This document shows, piece by piece, positions 32,590 to 40,185 of a stretch of 40,185 nt of DNA (the first letter of the stretch is position 1; every line of letters begins with the position of its first letter). Under the pieces are notes generated by a model, which saw only the letters and a list, made by a program, of their open reading frames with translations, was not told the origin of the DNA and ran no database searches. A program made the position numbers and the translations under genes. This stretch comes from Archaeoglobus sp. (GTDB lineage: Archaea; Halobacteriota; Archaeoglobi; Archaeoglobales; Archaeoglobaceae): assembly GCF_017656475.1 (NCBI RefSeq), contig NZ_JACDNT010000018.1, positions 1 through 40,185 of the forward strand, read 5' to 3'.

Positions 32590-33444
32590 ATGATTGAGAC
32601 ACTAATTAAAATATTTTTATTCGGTGCTGTGGTTGGAGGAATCTGGGGGCTTGTTGCCTCCGGTTTCTCCCTGATTTTTGGAGTGTCGAGAATACTGAAC
32701 TTTGCCCACGGAGCGGCGTTTGTAAGCTCTGCCTTTCTGGCCTACGCTCTGGTTAATGAGGGATACAGTCTGTATTTTGCAGTCTCGGCAGGTTTGATGC
32801 TCGCCGCAGTTATTGGAGTTGTAGTTTACGCTCTAACAAAGCCTGTAAGGGATAGGGAAGTTATGGTCATTATCGTGACGCTCGCCTTTGCCCTCTTGGT
32901 GCAGCAAGTCCTTTTAGTCCTTTTCGGCGACAGAGGTGTGTCAATAGAGCCCTTTGTGGAGGGAGTTGCTGAAATCGGAGGTGTGAAGGTTACACACATG
33001 AGACTTCTTTCATTAGCCCTCGCAGTAATCTGTCTGACAGCACTTGAGGTCTTCATAACGAAAACAAATCTTGGAAAAAAGGTTATGGCCACTGCTCAGG
33101 ACAGCAGAGCGGCGATGATGGTCGGCATCGACATTGAGAAGATATTCCTCTTTGTTATGGTTCTCTCATCACTTCTCGCAGGGTTTGCCGGGATACTCTA
33201 TGCACAGATATTTGCCGTCAATCCTGAAGTTTCTCTGAGGGCTTTGATTTACGCGTTCGCCATCGTAATTCTTGGAGGTTTGGGTAGTTTGAGGGGCAGC
33301 ATTGCTGCATCCTTCATTGTCGGATACATTCTCGTAATCACCATAACATTCCTCGGGGCGAGGTGGTCGGAGTTCGTGATGCTTCTGACTATCGTTGCCA
33401 TCCTCGTTGTGAAACCGACGGGTCTTTTCGGGGTGGAAGAATGA
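32590..33444 (+). CDS. livH: Branched-chain amino acid ABC transporter permease LivH
   Basis: A 284-residue inner membrane permease with about eight hydrophobic spans. It has the LivH features GLVASGFSLIFGVSRILNFAHGA near residue 20 and a C-terminal AIVILGGLGSLRGSIAASFI loop that contacts the ATPases. The ribosome-binding sequence GAGGAGGT (32582-32589) lies directly against the ATG with no spacer, an unusual arrangement, yet no other start fits. Its stop overlaps the livM start as ATGA (33441-33444). Confidence 0.93.
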   Translation: MIETLIKIFLFGAVVGGIWGLVASGFSLIFGVSRILNFAHGAAFVSSAFLAYALVNEGYSLYFAVSAGLMLAAVIGVVVYALTKPVRDREVMVIIVTLAFALLVQQVLLVLFGDRGVSIEPFVEGVAEIGGVKVTHMRLLSLALAVICLTALEVFITKTNLGKKVMATAQDSRAAMMVGIDIEKIFLFVMVLSSLLAGFAGILYAQIFAVNPEVSLRALIYAFAIVILGGLGSLRGSIAASFIVGYILVITITFLGARWSEFVMLLTIVAILVVKPTGLFGVEE

Positions 33445-34382
33445 GGTGGGTGAATGGAGCAGCTTTGATTTTGGCTGCAGTCATGCCCTTTATTCTTCCA
33501 GAGGCATACCTCTACATCTTCGGACTTGCCTACATCTTTGCGGTCATGGTCATTAGCTGGGATTTAATGGTGGGCTACACAGGACAGGTGAACCTCGGAC
33601 ACACGACATTTGTTGGACTGGGAGCATATGTTGCTGCATTGCTGCAAACACCGCTTAGAACTGGAATCGCTATGCATCCCGCAGTATCAATAATTGCGGG
33701 AGGAGCAGCCGCTTCGGCAGTCGGGCTTGCAATCGGAATCATCACACTTAGGCTGAGGGGATACTACTTCGCCCTCGTTACGGCCATCTTGCCGTTGGTT
33801 TTCATGCAGACTGTCTTCATCTGGAGGGAGCTTTTTGGTGGTGAGGAGGGCTTCGCAGTAGAAAACACTCTTTTCACAACGACACTTGAAAAGTACTACT
33901 TCAGTCTGGTCGTTTTAGTTGTATCCTTCATTTTAATGAAAAAAATTGTGGACAGCAGAATCGGGTTAAGGTTCATGGCTGTGAGAGACAGCGAGGAACT
34001 CGCTGAAAGCCTCGGAATAAACACAACCAGATACAAGGTCTTGGCCTTCGTGCTGACCTCCTTCTTTGCGGGAATTGCGGGGGCGATGGTTGTGAACTAC
34101 CGCTTTACTGTAAGCCCTGAGCTCTACGGAGTACCTCTGATGCTTTTGATAATCCTCTCAGCCGTTCTTGGAGGTTTGGGAACGCTTTACGGACCTTTGA
34201 TTGGGGCGATGGTGATTTACCTCGCAAAGAACTGGTGGCTTGGCGACATCATCCGCACATTCTCCCTCCCCATAAACGACGAGATTGTGCTGTATGCGAT
34301 ACTGATTGCAGTTGGAATACTCATGCCCGAAGGTCTTTACCATGAAATTAAGGAAAGGTGGGTAAAATCAAATAAGCAGTGA
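33441..34382 (+). CDS. livM: Branched-chain amino acid ABC transporter permease LivM
   Basis: A 313-residue permease partner of LivH. It has the LivM signature [22 protein letters not shown] and the ATPase-contact loop [20 protein letters not shown] near the C-terminus. The real start is the ATG at 33441, which overlaps the livH stop; the frame open to 33363 is an extension. LivHM with LivGF and LivK gives a complete importer in this window. Its stop overlaps the nitroreductase GTG, so that gene may be coupled as well. Confidence 0.92.
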   Translation: MRWVNGAALILAAVMPFILPEAYLYIFGLAYIFAVMVISWDLMVGYTGQVNLGHTTFVGLGAYVAALLQTPLRTGIAMHPAVSIIAGGAAASAVGLAIGIITLRLRGYYFALVTAILPLVFMQTVFIWRELFGGEEGFAVENTLFTTTLEKYYFSLVVLVVSFILMKKIVDSRIGLRFMAVRDSEELAESLGINTTRYKVLAFVLTSFFAGIAGAMVVNYRFTVSPELYGVPLMLLIILSAVLGGLGTLYGPLIGAMVIYLAKNWWLGDIIRTFSLPINDEIVLYAILIAVGILMPEGLYHEIKERWVKSNKQ

Positions 34383-34915
34383 GGAAAAATGAGGCTATGG
34401 AATGCTTGGATTTGCTGTTCAGAAGAGTATCAATCAGGAAGTTTAAGCCTGATGACATTGACGATGATACTTTAATGAAGATTTTGGAGGCTGGAAATGC
34501 CGCGCCCTCGGCTGGAAATCTGCAGGCAAGAGATTTTGTTGTTGTGAGGAATGAACAGACGAAGAAAAAGCTCGCTATGGCCGCTTTGAAGCAGATGTTC
34601 ATCGCCGAGGCTCCTGTTGTGGTTGTTGTGTGTGCCAACTATCCGAGAAGTATGAGGGTTTACGGTGAGAGAGGGAGACTCTACGCTGAGCAGGACGCTA
34701 CTGCAGCGATTGAGAACATCCTTCTCGCTGTGACGGCGCTAAATCTGGGAGCAGTTTGGGTGGGAGCATTTGATGAGGAGCAGGTTTCGGAGATACTTGA
34801 GCTGCCCGAACACGTCAGGCCGATGGCAATAATACCAATTGGCCATCCAGCGGAAAATCCAGCTCCGAGAAACAGGTATCCGGTTAGCATGCTGACGCAT
34901 TTCGAGAAATGGTAA
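34379..34915 (+). CDS. Nitroreductase family FMN oxidoreductase
   Basis: A 178-residue nitroreductase-fold flavoprotein. It has [21 protein letters not shown] (typical N-terminus with the phosphate-binding RR-S-RKF), [19 protein letters not shown] (FMN site) and [20 protein letters not shown]. Enzymes of this family reduce nitro groups, quinones or other electrophiles with NAD(P)H. GTG at 34379 overlaps the livM stop (GTGA); ATG at 34397 is an alternative, giving 172 residues. It is probably read through from the transporter operon. Confidence 0.88.
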   Translation: MRKNEAMECLDLLFRRVSIRKFKPDDIDDDTLMKILEAGNAAPSAGNLQARDFVVVRNEQTKKKLAMAALKQMFIAEAPVVVVVCANYPRSMRVYGERGRLYAEQDATAAIENILLAVTALNLGAVWVGAFDEEQVSEILELPEHVRPMAIIPIGHPAENPAPRNRYPVSMLTHFEKW

Positions 34916-34918
34916 AAA

Positions 34919-36772
34919 TCAGAAGGCATCCAGCCTCTTAACCTCGTCAAAAACGCCAACCACTTTGTAGAAGGCCGTAACCTGCTTCAGGTCTCGTAAG
35001 TCATCCTCTTTCAGCGGAGCTTCCACCTCCACGAAGAAGACATAGTCTCCAAGCCCTGTTCCGGCTGGCCTCGACTCAAGCTTTCTTAAATTGAATCCTT
35101 TCCTGTGGAAGACATCAAGCACATCCTTAAGCGCCCCTGGCCTATCTTCAACTCCGAAGAAGAGTGATGTTACGTTTCCTTCGCTTTTTCCAGTCCTCTT
35201 TCTTATCAGGTAAAACCTCGTTATGTTTCTGCCCTTCAAATCCTGTATCCCCTTTCTGAGCACGTGCAACCTGTAAAACCTTGCTGCGTTCTCCGACATT
35301 ATTGCTGCAGAATAGTCGTCGAGCATCCTGGCTGCATCGCTGGTTGAGGTGGTGTACCTTATCACAACAGAGGGGAGGTAGTTGTTTATGAAGCCCATGC
35401 ACTGTGCAACTGCCTGTGGGTGAGAGTAAATGGTCTTTATTTCTTTCAACTCTATTTTCCTCCTTGCAGCGAGGCAGTGAATGACCTCAAGCCTCGCCTC
35501 TCCGAAAACCTCAACGTCGTGGTTCATCAATGCGTCGAGGACCGGCAGAACTGTACCGTTTACAGAGTTCTCAATCGGCACCAGACCGTAGTCAACCTCT
35601 CCACTTTCGACCAGCTTAACTATCTCATCCGTCGTGGAGCAGTAACGCAATGGCACTCGCGAGCCGACAAGCTTTAACGCCATTTCCTCGCTGAAACTCC
35701 CTTGCGGGCCGAGAACGGCAATTGTGTACTTCACCCCAGCAACCTTGTACTCCTCCTCCTTTGCTAGGCTCATTATTCCCTCAAAAACCTCCTTCAGCTT
35801 CACGGGATTAAGATTTGTTTTTGAAACAACCTCCCACAGCTTCTCCTCCTCAACGTCTCTGACCTCTATAGGCTCTCCCATATCAATCTTTATCCTCGCA
35901 ATCTGTCTTGCAGCGTCAATTCTCCTCTCAATCAGCCTCAAAATCAAAGAGTCAATGGATTTTATAAGTCCCCGAAGCTCGTCTATACTCTCGGCCTTTT
36001 TTGTGGCTTTGTAGGACTCAAGGATAATCGTGCTCGACTCGTAGTCGGTGTAAATCTTTCTCAACTCTTCAAAGACTCTTCTGAAGCTCTCCCTGTCTTT
36101 CATCTTCTCGTGGAGCTCCATTGCTCTTTCGAGGTAATCCCTTCTCATCTCTTCAGCATTCTTCTGAATCTGGTAGTACATCTCCCAGTTCTGGTTTATA
36201 ATCCTGCTTGCAAGCTTGTAGAGCACAGTGAAAATCGGAGAGGCGTATTTCAGCTCCTCTTTGTCGTATCTTAAATAATCAGCCATCGAGACGAGGATGA
36301 AGTGCGCAATCCCCTGAATCTCTGCCATCTTTCTGTCATGCTCCTCAACGTCAAGTCTGCTTAGAACAGCCCCGCATCTCCTCAGCTCGTTCAGAATTAC
36401 TTTCTCCTCATCTCTTCCGGATTCCCGGACAACTATGACGTTTGAAAGAGCAAGCTCGCTGTCACCACCAAGCATCGGGTGAATGCTGAGGAAATCGAAT
36501 CCGGACTTCTCGAAAAGAGGAACCGAAACACTCTTTACCGATGAAATGTCCACAAGCAACGCGTCCTTCTTAGCCTCTCTCTTTATGTGCTCTAAAGCCT
36601 CTTCAAGCGCGTACATCGGAGTGCAGACGAATATGACGTCGAAGCCAGAAATGCTGTTTGTGTCCTTCTTCATCTGGTCTATGTCGTATCCTCTGACGTA
36701 GTATCCTCTGCCGTAGAAGAGATCTCTGAAGAGCTTTCCCATGTTTCCAACGCCGTAAATCAGTATTTTCAT
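34919..36772 (-). CDS. Trifunctional prephenate dehydrogenase-chorismate mutase-prephenate dehydratase
   Basis: A 617-residue fusion of three enzymes. Residues 1-255 are a TyrA-type prephenate dehydrogenase (Rossmann KILIYGVGNMGKLF; SIHPMLGGD). Residues about 258-345 are an AroQ chorismate mutase (SIDELRGLIKSIDSLILRLI). Residues about 350-525 are a PheA prephenate dehydratase (VLGPQGSFSEEMAL; NITRF 516-520). Residues about 533-610 are an ACT regulatory domain with ESRP at 566-569, the phenylalanine-binding motif. It converts chorismate to prephenate and on to both hydroxyphenylpyruvate and phenylpyruvate. The same fusion is described from A. fulgidus (AF0227). Confidence 0.95.
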   Translation of the reverse strand: MKILIYGVGNMGKLFRDLFYGRGYYVRGYDIDQMKKDTNSISGFDVIFVCTPMYALEEALEHIKREAKKDALLVDISSVKSVSVPLFEKSGFDFLSIHPMLGGDSELALSNVIVVRESGRDEEKVILNELRRCGAVLSRLDVEEHDRKMAEIQGIAHFILVSMADYLRYDKEELKYASPIFTVLYKLASRIINQNWEMYYQIQKNAEEMRRDYLERAMELHEKMKDRESFRRVFEELRKIYTDYESSTIILESYKATKKAESIDELRGLIKSIDSLILRLIERRIDAARQIARIKIDMGEPIEVRDVEEEKLWEVVSKTNLNPVKLKEVFEGIMSLAKEEEYKVAGVKYTIAVLGPQGSFSEEMALKLVGSRVPLRYCSTTDEIVKLVESGEVDYGLVPIENSVNGTVLPVLDALMNHDVEVFGEARLEVIHCLAARRKIELKEIKTIYSHPQAVAQCMGFINNYLPSVVIRYTTSTSDAARMLDDYSAAIMSENAARFYRLHVLRKGIQDLKGRNITRFYLIRKRTGKSEGNVTSLFFGVEDRPGALKDVLDVFHRKGFNLRKLESRPAGTGLGDYVFFVEVEAPLKEDDLRDLKQVTAFYKVVGVFDEVKRLDAF

Positions 36773-36776
36773 ACAA

Positions 36777-37367
36777 TCACCCCAGCCTGCTGACTATCTC
36801 TCTTGCATCAGCCAGGCTTAGCTGCCCTGGAGCCTTGGGACTTCCTACATAACAGTAAACGAATGGAGAGCCAAGGTAGGCGGCAAAGATGCGGGTAAAG
36901 CTGAACTCCTTCCCCATGAGGAAAGCGACAACATCGTCGTAGTTTACAAGAATCCTTACGATCTTCTCCACATCTTTCTTGCTTCTCCCCATGGTCGCGA
37001 TTTTGACAATATCTCCTCTTCTGCCCTCAACAATGCTCCTCAGCTCATTATAGTCAGGTGTCTCCTTGAAATTGTGGTAGGATTCAATTATCTGACAGTT
37101 GAAATCGAATGCAGAGTCTGGAAGGTCGTTTTCCAGATCGATATATTCGGGGTTGAGTGCATCAAAAGCCTCCCTAATCCACTCAAGCCTCTTACTCTCC
37201 TCACCCTCAAACTTTCCGCCATCTGAAACCCTCCTGCACGTCAGAATTTTTTCCTTGTCAACTTTAACATCTCTAAAATCGAATAGGTCGAGTCTGAGCT
37301 CAACAACATCCGTATTTTGGGCAAGATTGAGCTCTTCAAGACTTGAAACAGTTGCAACGAGCTTCAT
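36777..37367 (-). CDS. aroD: 3-dehydroquinate dehydratase, type I
   Basis: A 196-residue type I dehydroquinase of the shikimate pathway. Motifs are VVELRLDLFDF, the catalytic H98 in ESYHNF, the Schiff-base lysine K122 in VKIATMG, and the C-terminal GSPKAPGQLSLADA. It dehydrates 3-dehydroquinate to 3-dehydroshikimate via an imine. It sits 2 bp downstream of the DHQ synthase II gene and 4 bp upstream of the trifunctional gene, so it is one transcript with them. The length is shorter than bacterial enzymes (about 250), as is typical for archaea. Confidence 0.95.
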   Translation of the reverse strand: MKLVATVSSLEELNLAQNTDVVELRLDLFDFRDVKVDKEKILTCRRVSDGGKFEGEESKRLEWIREAFDALNPEYIDLENDLPDSAFDFNCQIIESYHNFKETPDYNELRSIVEGRRGDIVKIATMGRSKKDVEKIVRILVNYDDVVAFLMGKEFSFTRIFAAYLGSPFVYCYVGSPKAPGQLSLADAREIVSRLG

Positions 37368-37369
37368 GC

Positions 37370-38341
37370 CTACCTTTCCACGATGAATTCGTCCACTTCG
37401 ACTCCAAAGTGCCTTGCCTTCTTCCCAAGCCAGACCAGAACTTCGTCTCCCGGCTTCAGCTCGGCAACGGAAACATGCTTTCCGTCTGGTGCAATTAGTT
37501 TGATCGTCTCTGCATTCTGCAATATCACGCTCCCCTCAACTCCGTCAAACTCGGCTGTTACCAGAATCAGGGGCCTTCTCTCTATTTTAACCCTTCCAAC
37601 GTAGCTTTTTCTGACACTACCGTCGAATTTTACGACCTCTACTTCATCTCCAGCCTTGAGTTCGGCAAGGTACCTTGTCTTATCCCCCACCTTTAGGTAA
37701 GCATTAACGCTGCCGGCGTTAACTCTGAAAGGCCTTGAAGCGACGTATTCACTCTCCTCACTCTCGCTTGCAACAAGAAACATGAATGAAGCTTGATTTC
37801 CGACAAGCACACCCTCTCCGGGAGTCATGAGCGTAACGGTGTCAATACAAACCCTCTCGCCAACCCCGAGCGGCCTGATCTCCTTCACTCTCGCCTTTAC
37901 AAGTTCGAGCCTCTCCCCCTCTTCTTTGACCACCTCGTAGAACTTTCGTAAGGTCTCTCTGTCTCCGCTTACAGCTATTCCGTCAGCACCCTTTTCGAGA
38001 GTTGTAAGCGCTAGCTTTGCATCTTCGATTAATTCAACGGCAGTTATGACCTTTCCACTCTTCTTCATGGCGATGATGTTCTCAAGCGGTATAACCTTCC
38101 AGTCCTCAAACTTCAGAACCACGACGTCCTTTTGCAGCGCTTTTTCCTGGTCTTCTGCCGATGAAATTTTTATAACAGCATCCTCAATCGGTATTATTTT
38201 TATCCTTCCGAGCTTCTCTGCTCTTTCTTTGAACTCTTTTTTTACAAAGGCTCCGTCAAATCCTATCTCTATGGCGTCCTTCAGCATCTCCTTTACTTCG
38301 TCCCAGCTTTCGCCTTCAGCCAACAACCATACTTCTTTCAT
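37370..38341 (-). CDS. 3-dehydroquinate synthase II (archaeal AroB' type)
   Basis: A 323-residue protein of the archaeal DHQS family, unrelated to bacterial AroB. Motifs include VWLLAEGESWDEVKEML at the N-terminus, TTLEKGADGIAVSG, and VGERVCIDTVTLMTPGEGVLVG, which are conserved in the family. It oxidatively deaminates 2-amino-3,7-dideoxy-D-threo-hept-6-ulosonate with NAD+ and cyclises it to 3-dehydroquinate. It is neighboured upstream by the ADH synthase, which makes its substrate, overlapping by 26 bases, and downstream by dehydroquinase. Confidence 0.95.
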   Translation of the reverse strand: MKEVWLLAEGESWDEVKEMLKDAIEIGFDGAFVKKEFKERAEKLGRIKIIPIEDAVIKISSAEDQEKALQKDVVVLKFEDWKVIPLENIIAMKKSGKVITAVELIEDAKLALTTLEKGADGIAVSGDRETLRKFYEVVKEEGERLELVKARVKEIRPLGVGERVCIDTVTLMTPGEGVLVGNQASFMFLVASESEESEYVASRPFRVNAGSVNAYLKVGDKTRYLAELKAGDEVEVVKFDGSVRKSYVGRVKIERRPLILVTAEFDGVEGSVILQNAETIKLIAPDGKHVSVAELKPGDEVLVWLGKKARHFGVEVDEFIVER

Positions 38342-39089
38342 ATTTCACCACTTCCTCTAAAGGTGCATTGCCATGGACAAGCATGTGCAATGTTTTGGCA
38401 ATTCTCACTGGTTGGTCGCTGTTAAATACATTTCTCCCCGCAGCCACTCCAGATGCGCCTCTTGTCAAAGCGTCGTGAACTCTCCTTAAGAACTCCTCCT
38501 CGCTTCCCTTGCTCCCTCCGGCCACAACAACGGGAATATCGCAGACGTTTACAACTTCCTCGAATCTCTGAACGTATGGTACCTTCAGAATGTCCGCACC
38601 GAGCTCGTAGCCAATTCTCGCGGCATGCCTTACAGTCTCGGTGTTAACCTCTATGCTTCCTCGCGGGTACATCATGGCCAGTAGAGGGATTCCGTAGTCG
38701 TCGCAGGTTTCGGAGATCATTCCTACCTTTTCTATCTGGTCAGCTTCCGTCTTGCTGCCAACGTTGATGTGAACGCTTACAGCATCAGCCCCAAGTGCAA
38801 TTGCCTTTTCAACACTCGTGACGATCCTCTTATCGTTCGGGTCTTTGGCATGCGCAGTTGATGCGCTGAGGTGGATTATGAGGGCAGCATCCATTTCCGC
38901 AAGAACTGCGGAATGCTTTGCCACACCCTTGTGTACAACCACCGCATCGATGTACTCTTGCACCTCTTTAACCACTCTGTCCACGTTTTCTATCCCTTTT
39001 TCTGGTTTGGTGATTCCGTGGTCCATTGGAAGTATTACAGACCTTCCATTTTTTACTATTCTTGATATTCTTCTTTTTTTACCTAACAT
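38316..39089 (-). CDS. ADH synthase (class I aldolase-type, archaeal shikimate entry)
   Basis: A 257-residue class I aldolase-like TIM barrel: ILPMDHGITKPEKG, DAVVVHKGVAKH, the Schiff-base lysine in GADILKVPY, and VVAGGSKGSEEEF. In archaea this family includes 2-amino-3,7-dideoxy-D-threo-hept-6-ulosonate synthase, which condenses aspartate semialdehyde with a sugar-derived 1-phosphate (6-deoxy-5-ketofructose 1-phosphate), and true fructose bisphosphate aldolase. Its operon with DHQ synthase II favours the first. ATG at 39089 is preferred to GTG at 39098, because GAGGTG lies 6 bases upstream. Confidence 0.88.
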   Translation of the reverse strand: MLGKKRRISRIVKNGRSVILPMDHGITKPEKGIENVDRVVKEVQEYIDAVVVHKGVAKHSAVLAEMDAALIIHLSASTAHAKDPNDKRIVTSVEKAIALGADAVSVHINVGSKTEADQIEKVGMISETCDDYGIPLLAMMYPRGSIEVNTETVRHAARIGYELGADILKVPYVQRFEEVVNVCDIPVVVAGGSKGSEEEFLRRVHDALTRGASGVAAGRNVFNSDQPVRIAKTLHMLVHGNAPLEEVVKYERSMVVG

Positions 39090-39098
39090 ATAAAACAC

Positions 39099-39342
39099 CT
39101 CTTATATTTTTCGAGCATAAACCCATACACAAACACGCAGCCATTGCAGAGCACCTCCCGCTAATTAAAAGCTAAACCAATAGCCAAAGCTAAACCCAAA
39201 ATAGAATCCATACACCTTTTCGACTTTGGCTACATTGTGCATTAAAGGCTGTTCGCCAGTATGTATTTAAGTCTTTCCAAATCCGTGAAGTTTAGACTTT
39301 ATTTATCGAAAATTTTTTAAGTTTTAAAAATTGCAACTCAGC
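39099..39342. promoter_or_regulatory. Divergent promoter region of the shikimate operon and the binding protein
   Basis: Rightward: BRE/TATA-like TCGAAAATTTTTTAAG (39306-39321) is about 28 bases upstream of the ATG at 39343. Leftward: CGAAAAATATAAG on the minus strand (39101-39113) looks like BRE/TATA, but its spacing to 39089 is short (about 16 bases), so the true leftward start may lie elsewhere. No gene is seen here. Confidence 0.4.
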
Positions 39343-40137
39343 ATGAAAAAGGCTGTTCCGATGCTGGTTGTGCTGGCTGCGCTGCTTCTGCTTGGTTGCG
39401 CTCAGCAGACAGAGCAAAAAGAAGAACAAACTCAAATCAAGCTTGTAGAGCCGGGCTACCTCACAGTGGGGAGTGACATCGCCTACCCGCCCTTTGAATT
39501 TACTGACGAAAAGACGGGAGAGTACACGGGTTTTGACATCGACCTCATGAAGGAGATTGCGAAAAGGATGGGTCTTGAGGCCAAGTTCGTGAACACTGCA
39601 TGGGATGGCATCATTCCGGGATTACTGTCTCACAAATACGATGTTATCTGCTCTGCGATGACAATTACGGAAGAGAGGGCGAAACAGGTGGACTTCAGCG
39701 ACCCGTACTTTGAGGCAAGGCAGGTAATCATTACAAGGGCCGATGTGACAGAAATTAACGATGTAGATGACTTGAATGGCAAAGTTGTTGCGGTACAGCA
39801 GGGAACTACTGGGGACTTCGCCGCTCAGAGGCTGAAAGATGAGAAGGGGATTCAGCTTGAAATCAAGAGGTTTGAAGGTACCCCTGAAGCTCTGATGGCA
39901 GTTCAGAAGGGGGATGCAGATGCGGCAATCATCGACAACTTCGTAGCTTATATCGCTGCCAAGGAAAACCCTGGAATTTACCGTGTTGTCGAGTCTGATG
40001 AGTTTGCACCTGAGTACTACGGAATTGCCGTGAACAAGGACAATCCAGCTCTACTTGAAAAAATCAACGAAGTTCTTAAAGAAATCAAGGAAGACGGAAC
40101 TTACGACGAGATTTATAATAAGTGGTTCGGTGAGTAG
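39343..40137 (+). CDS. Polar amino acid ABC transporter binding lipoprotein (GlnH-like)
   Basis: A 264-residue family 3 solute-binding protein. The signal peptide VLAALLLLGC ends in a lipobox (LLGC, C19), so the mature protein is anchored by lipid. The binding domain has YLTVGSDIAYPPFEFTDEKTG, GFDIDLMKEIAKRMG and AMTITEERAKQVDFSDPYFE, which are standard in amino acid binding proteins. It probably binds glutamine or another polar amino acid. ATG at 39343 is preferred to TTG at 39331. No permease or ATPase follows before the window ends; the stop codon overlaps the right inverted repeat by two bases. Confidence 0.92.
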   Translation: MKKAVPMLVVLAALLLLGCAQQTEQKEEQTQIKLVEPGYLTVGSDIAYPPFEFTDEKTGEYTGFDIDLMKEIAKRMGLEAKFVNTAWDGIIPGLLSHKYDVICSAMTITEERAKQVDFSDPYFEARQVIITRADVTEINDVDDLNGKVVAVQQGTTGDFAAQRLKDEKGIQLEIKRFEGTPEALMAVQKGDADAAIIDNFVAYIAAKENPGIYRVVESDEFAPEYYGIAVNKDNPALLEKINEVLKEIKEDGTYDEIYNKWFGE

Positions 40138-40185
40138 GGCATGTCCACATTACCAAAACCTATAAATCTAAAACATAACACTAAA
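40136..40185. repeat. Right arm of 50-bp terminal inverted repeat
   Basis: These bases are the reverse complement of 4-53. They start within the stop codon of the binding-protein gene. An ATG at 40141 opens an in-frame run (STLPKPINLKHNTK) to the end of the window, identical in the left arm read outward, so it could be the start of a gene in a repeated element. Confidence 0.95.

Noticed and set aside
4-40185. Terminal inverted repeats as evidence of a linear virus or plasmid
   Set aside because: The content is chromosomal housekeeping (SMC, ScpA, NreA, shikimate and heme genes), with no replication, packaging or structural genes. A repeat boundary is a simpler reading.

Overview
The window looks like chromosomal DNA of a hyperthermophilic euryarchaeon of the Archaeoglobus type. 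The reasons are archaeal promoters with many probably leaderless genes, GTG/TTG starts and tightly overlapping operons. Typical proteins are NreA with a PCNA-binding tail, archaeal DHQ synthase II with ADH synthase, a TyrA-AroQ-PheA fusion as described for A. fulgidus, a RuBisCO-like protein, a siroheme-to-heme decarboxylase and a TauE/SafE-type transporter. No rRNA, tRNA, intact insertion sequence or CRISPR array was recognised.

Layout. (1) 0-7 kb: a HIT protein, then a coupled operon (DUF432, MscS channel, ATP-cone/Mrr-like nuclease, small membrane protein), DUF211, a PHP phosphoesterase, a prenyl synthase, a DMT transporter and KptA. (2) 7-13.4 kb: thioredoxin reductase, a 680-bp gap, then coiled-coil protein, SMC and ScpA (condensin). 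ScpB lies alone at 19.2 kb. (3) 13.4-20.2 kb: two convergent ribbon-helix-helix regulators, two universal stress proteins paired with a TauE/SafE transporter and with a DUF22-like protein, an unlisted 56-residue gene, a hydrolase and a cupin. (4) 20.4-25.8 kb, minus strand: a RuBisCO-like protein with a saccharopine-dehydrogenase-like partner, a radical SAM protein overlapping NreA, and a gene broken by a single-base frameshift. (5) 26.4-29.9 kb: an RHH/PurM-like hybrid, then precorrin-2 dehydrogenase, a double-domain siroheme decarboxylase and a tRNA thiolase. (6) 29.9-34.9 kb: a complete branched-chain amino acid ABC transporter, with LivGF divergent from LivKHM around one shared TATA box, plus a nitroreductase. 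(7) 34.9-39.1 kb, minus strand: four genes of aromatic amino acid synthesis in one operon. (8) 39.3-40.1 kb: a polar amino acid binding lipoprotein.

Functionally the window combines chromosome maintenance and repair, heme from siroheme, aromatic amino acid synthesis by the archaeal route, amino acid uptake and stress proteins.

The points most worth following are: a perfect 50-bp inverted repeat at the two window ends; the closeness of loci that I remember as far apart in A. fulgidus DSM 4304; the MscS/nuclease operon; the RuBisCO-like/saccharopine-dehydrogenase-like pair; the ScpA gene whose conserved N-terminus extends upstream of its only standard start; and a 19-bp motif present three times in intergenic DNA. 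Functions are assigned from remembered family motifs, since no database search was possible.
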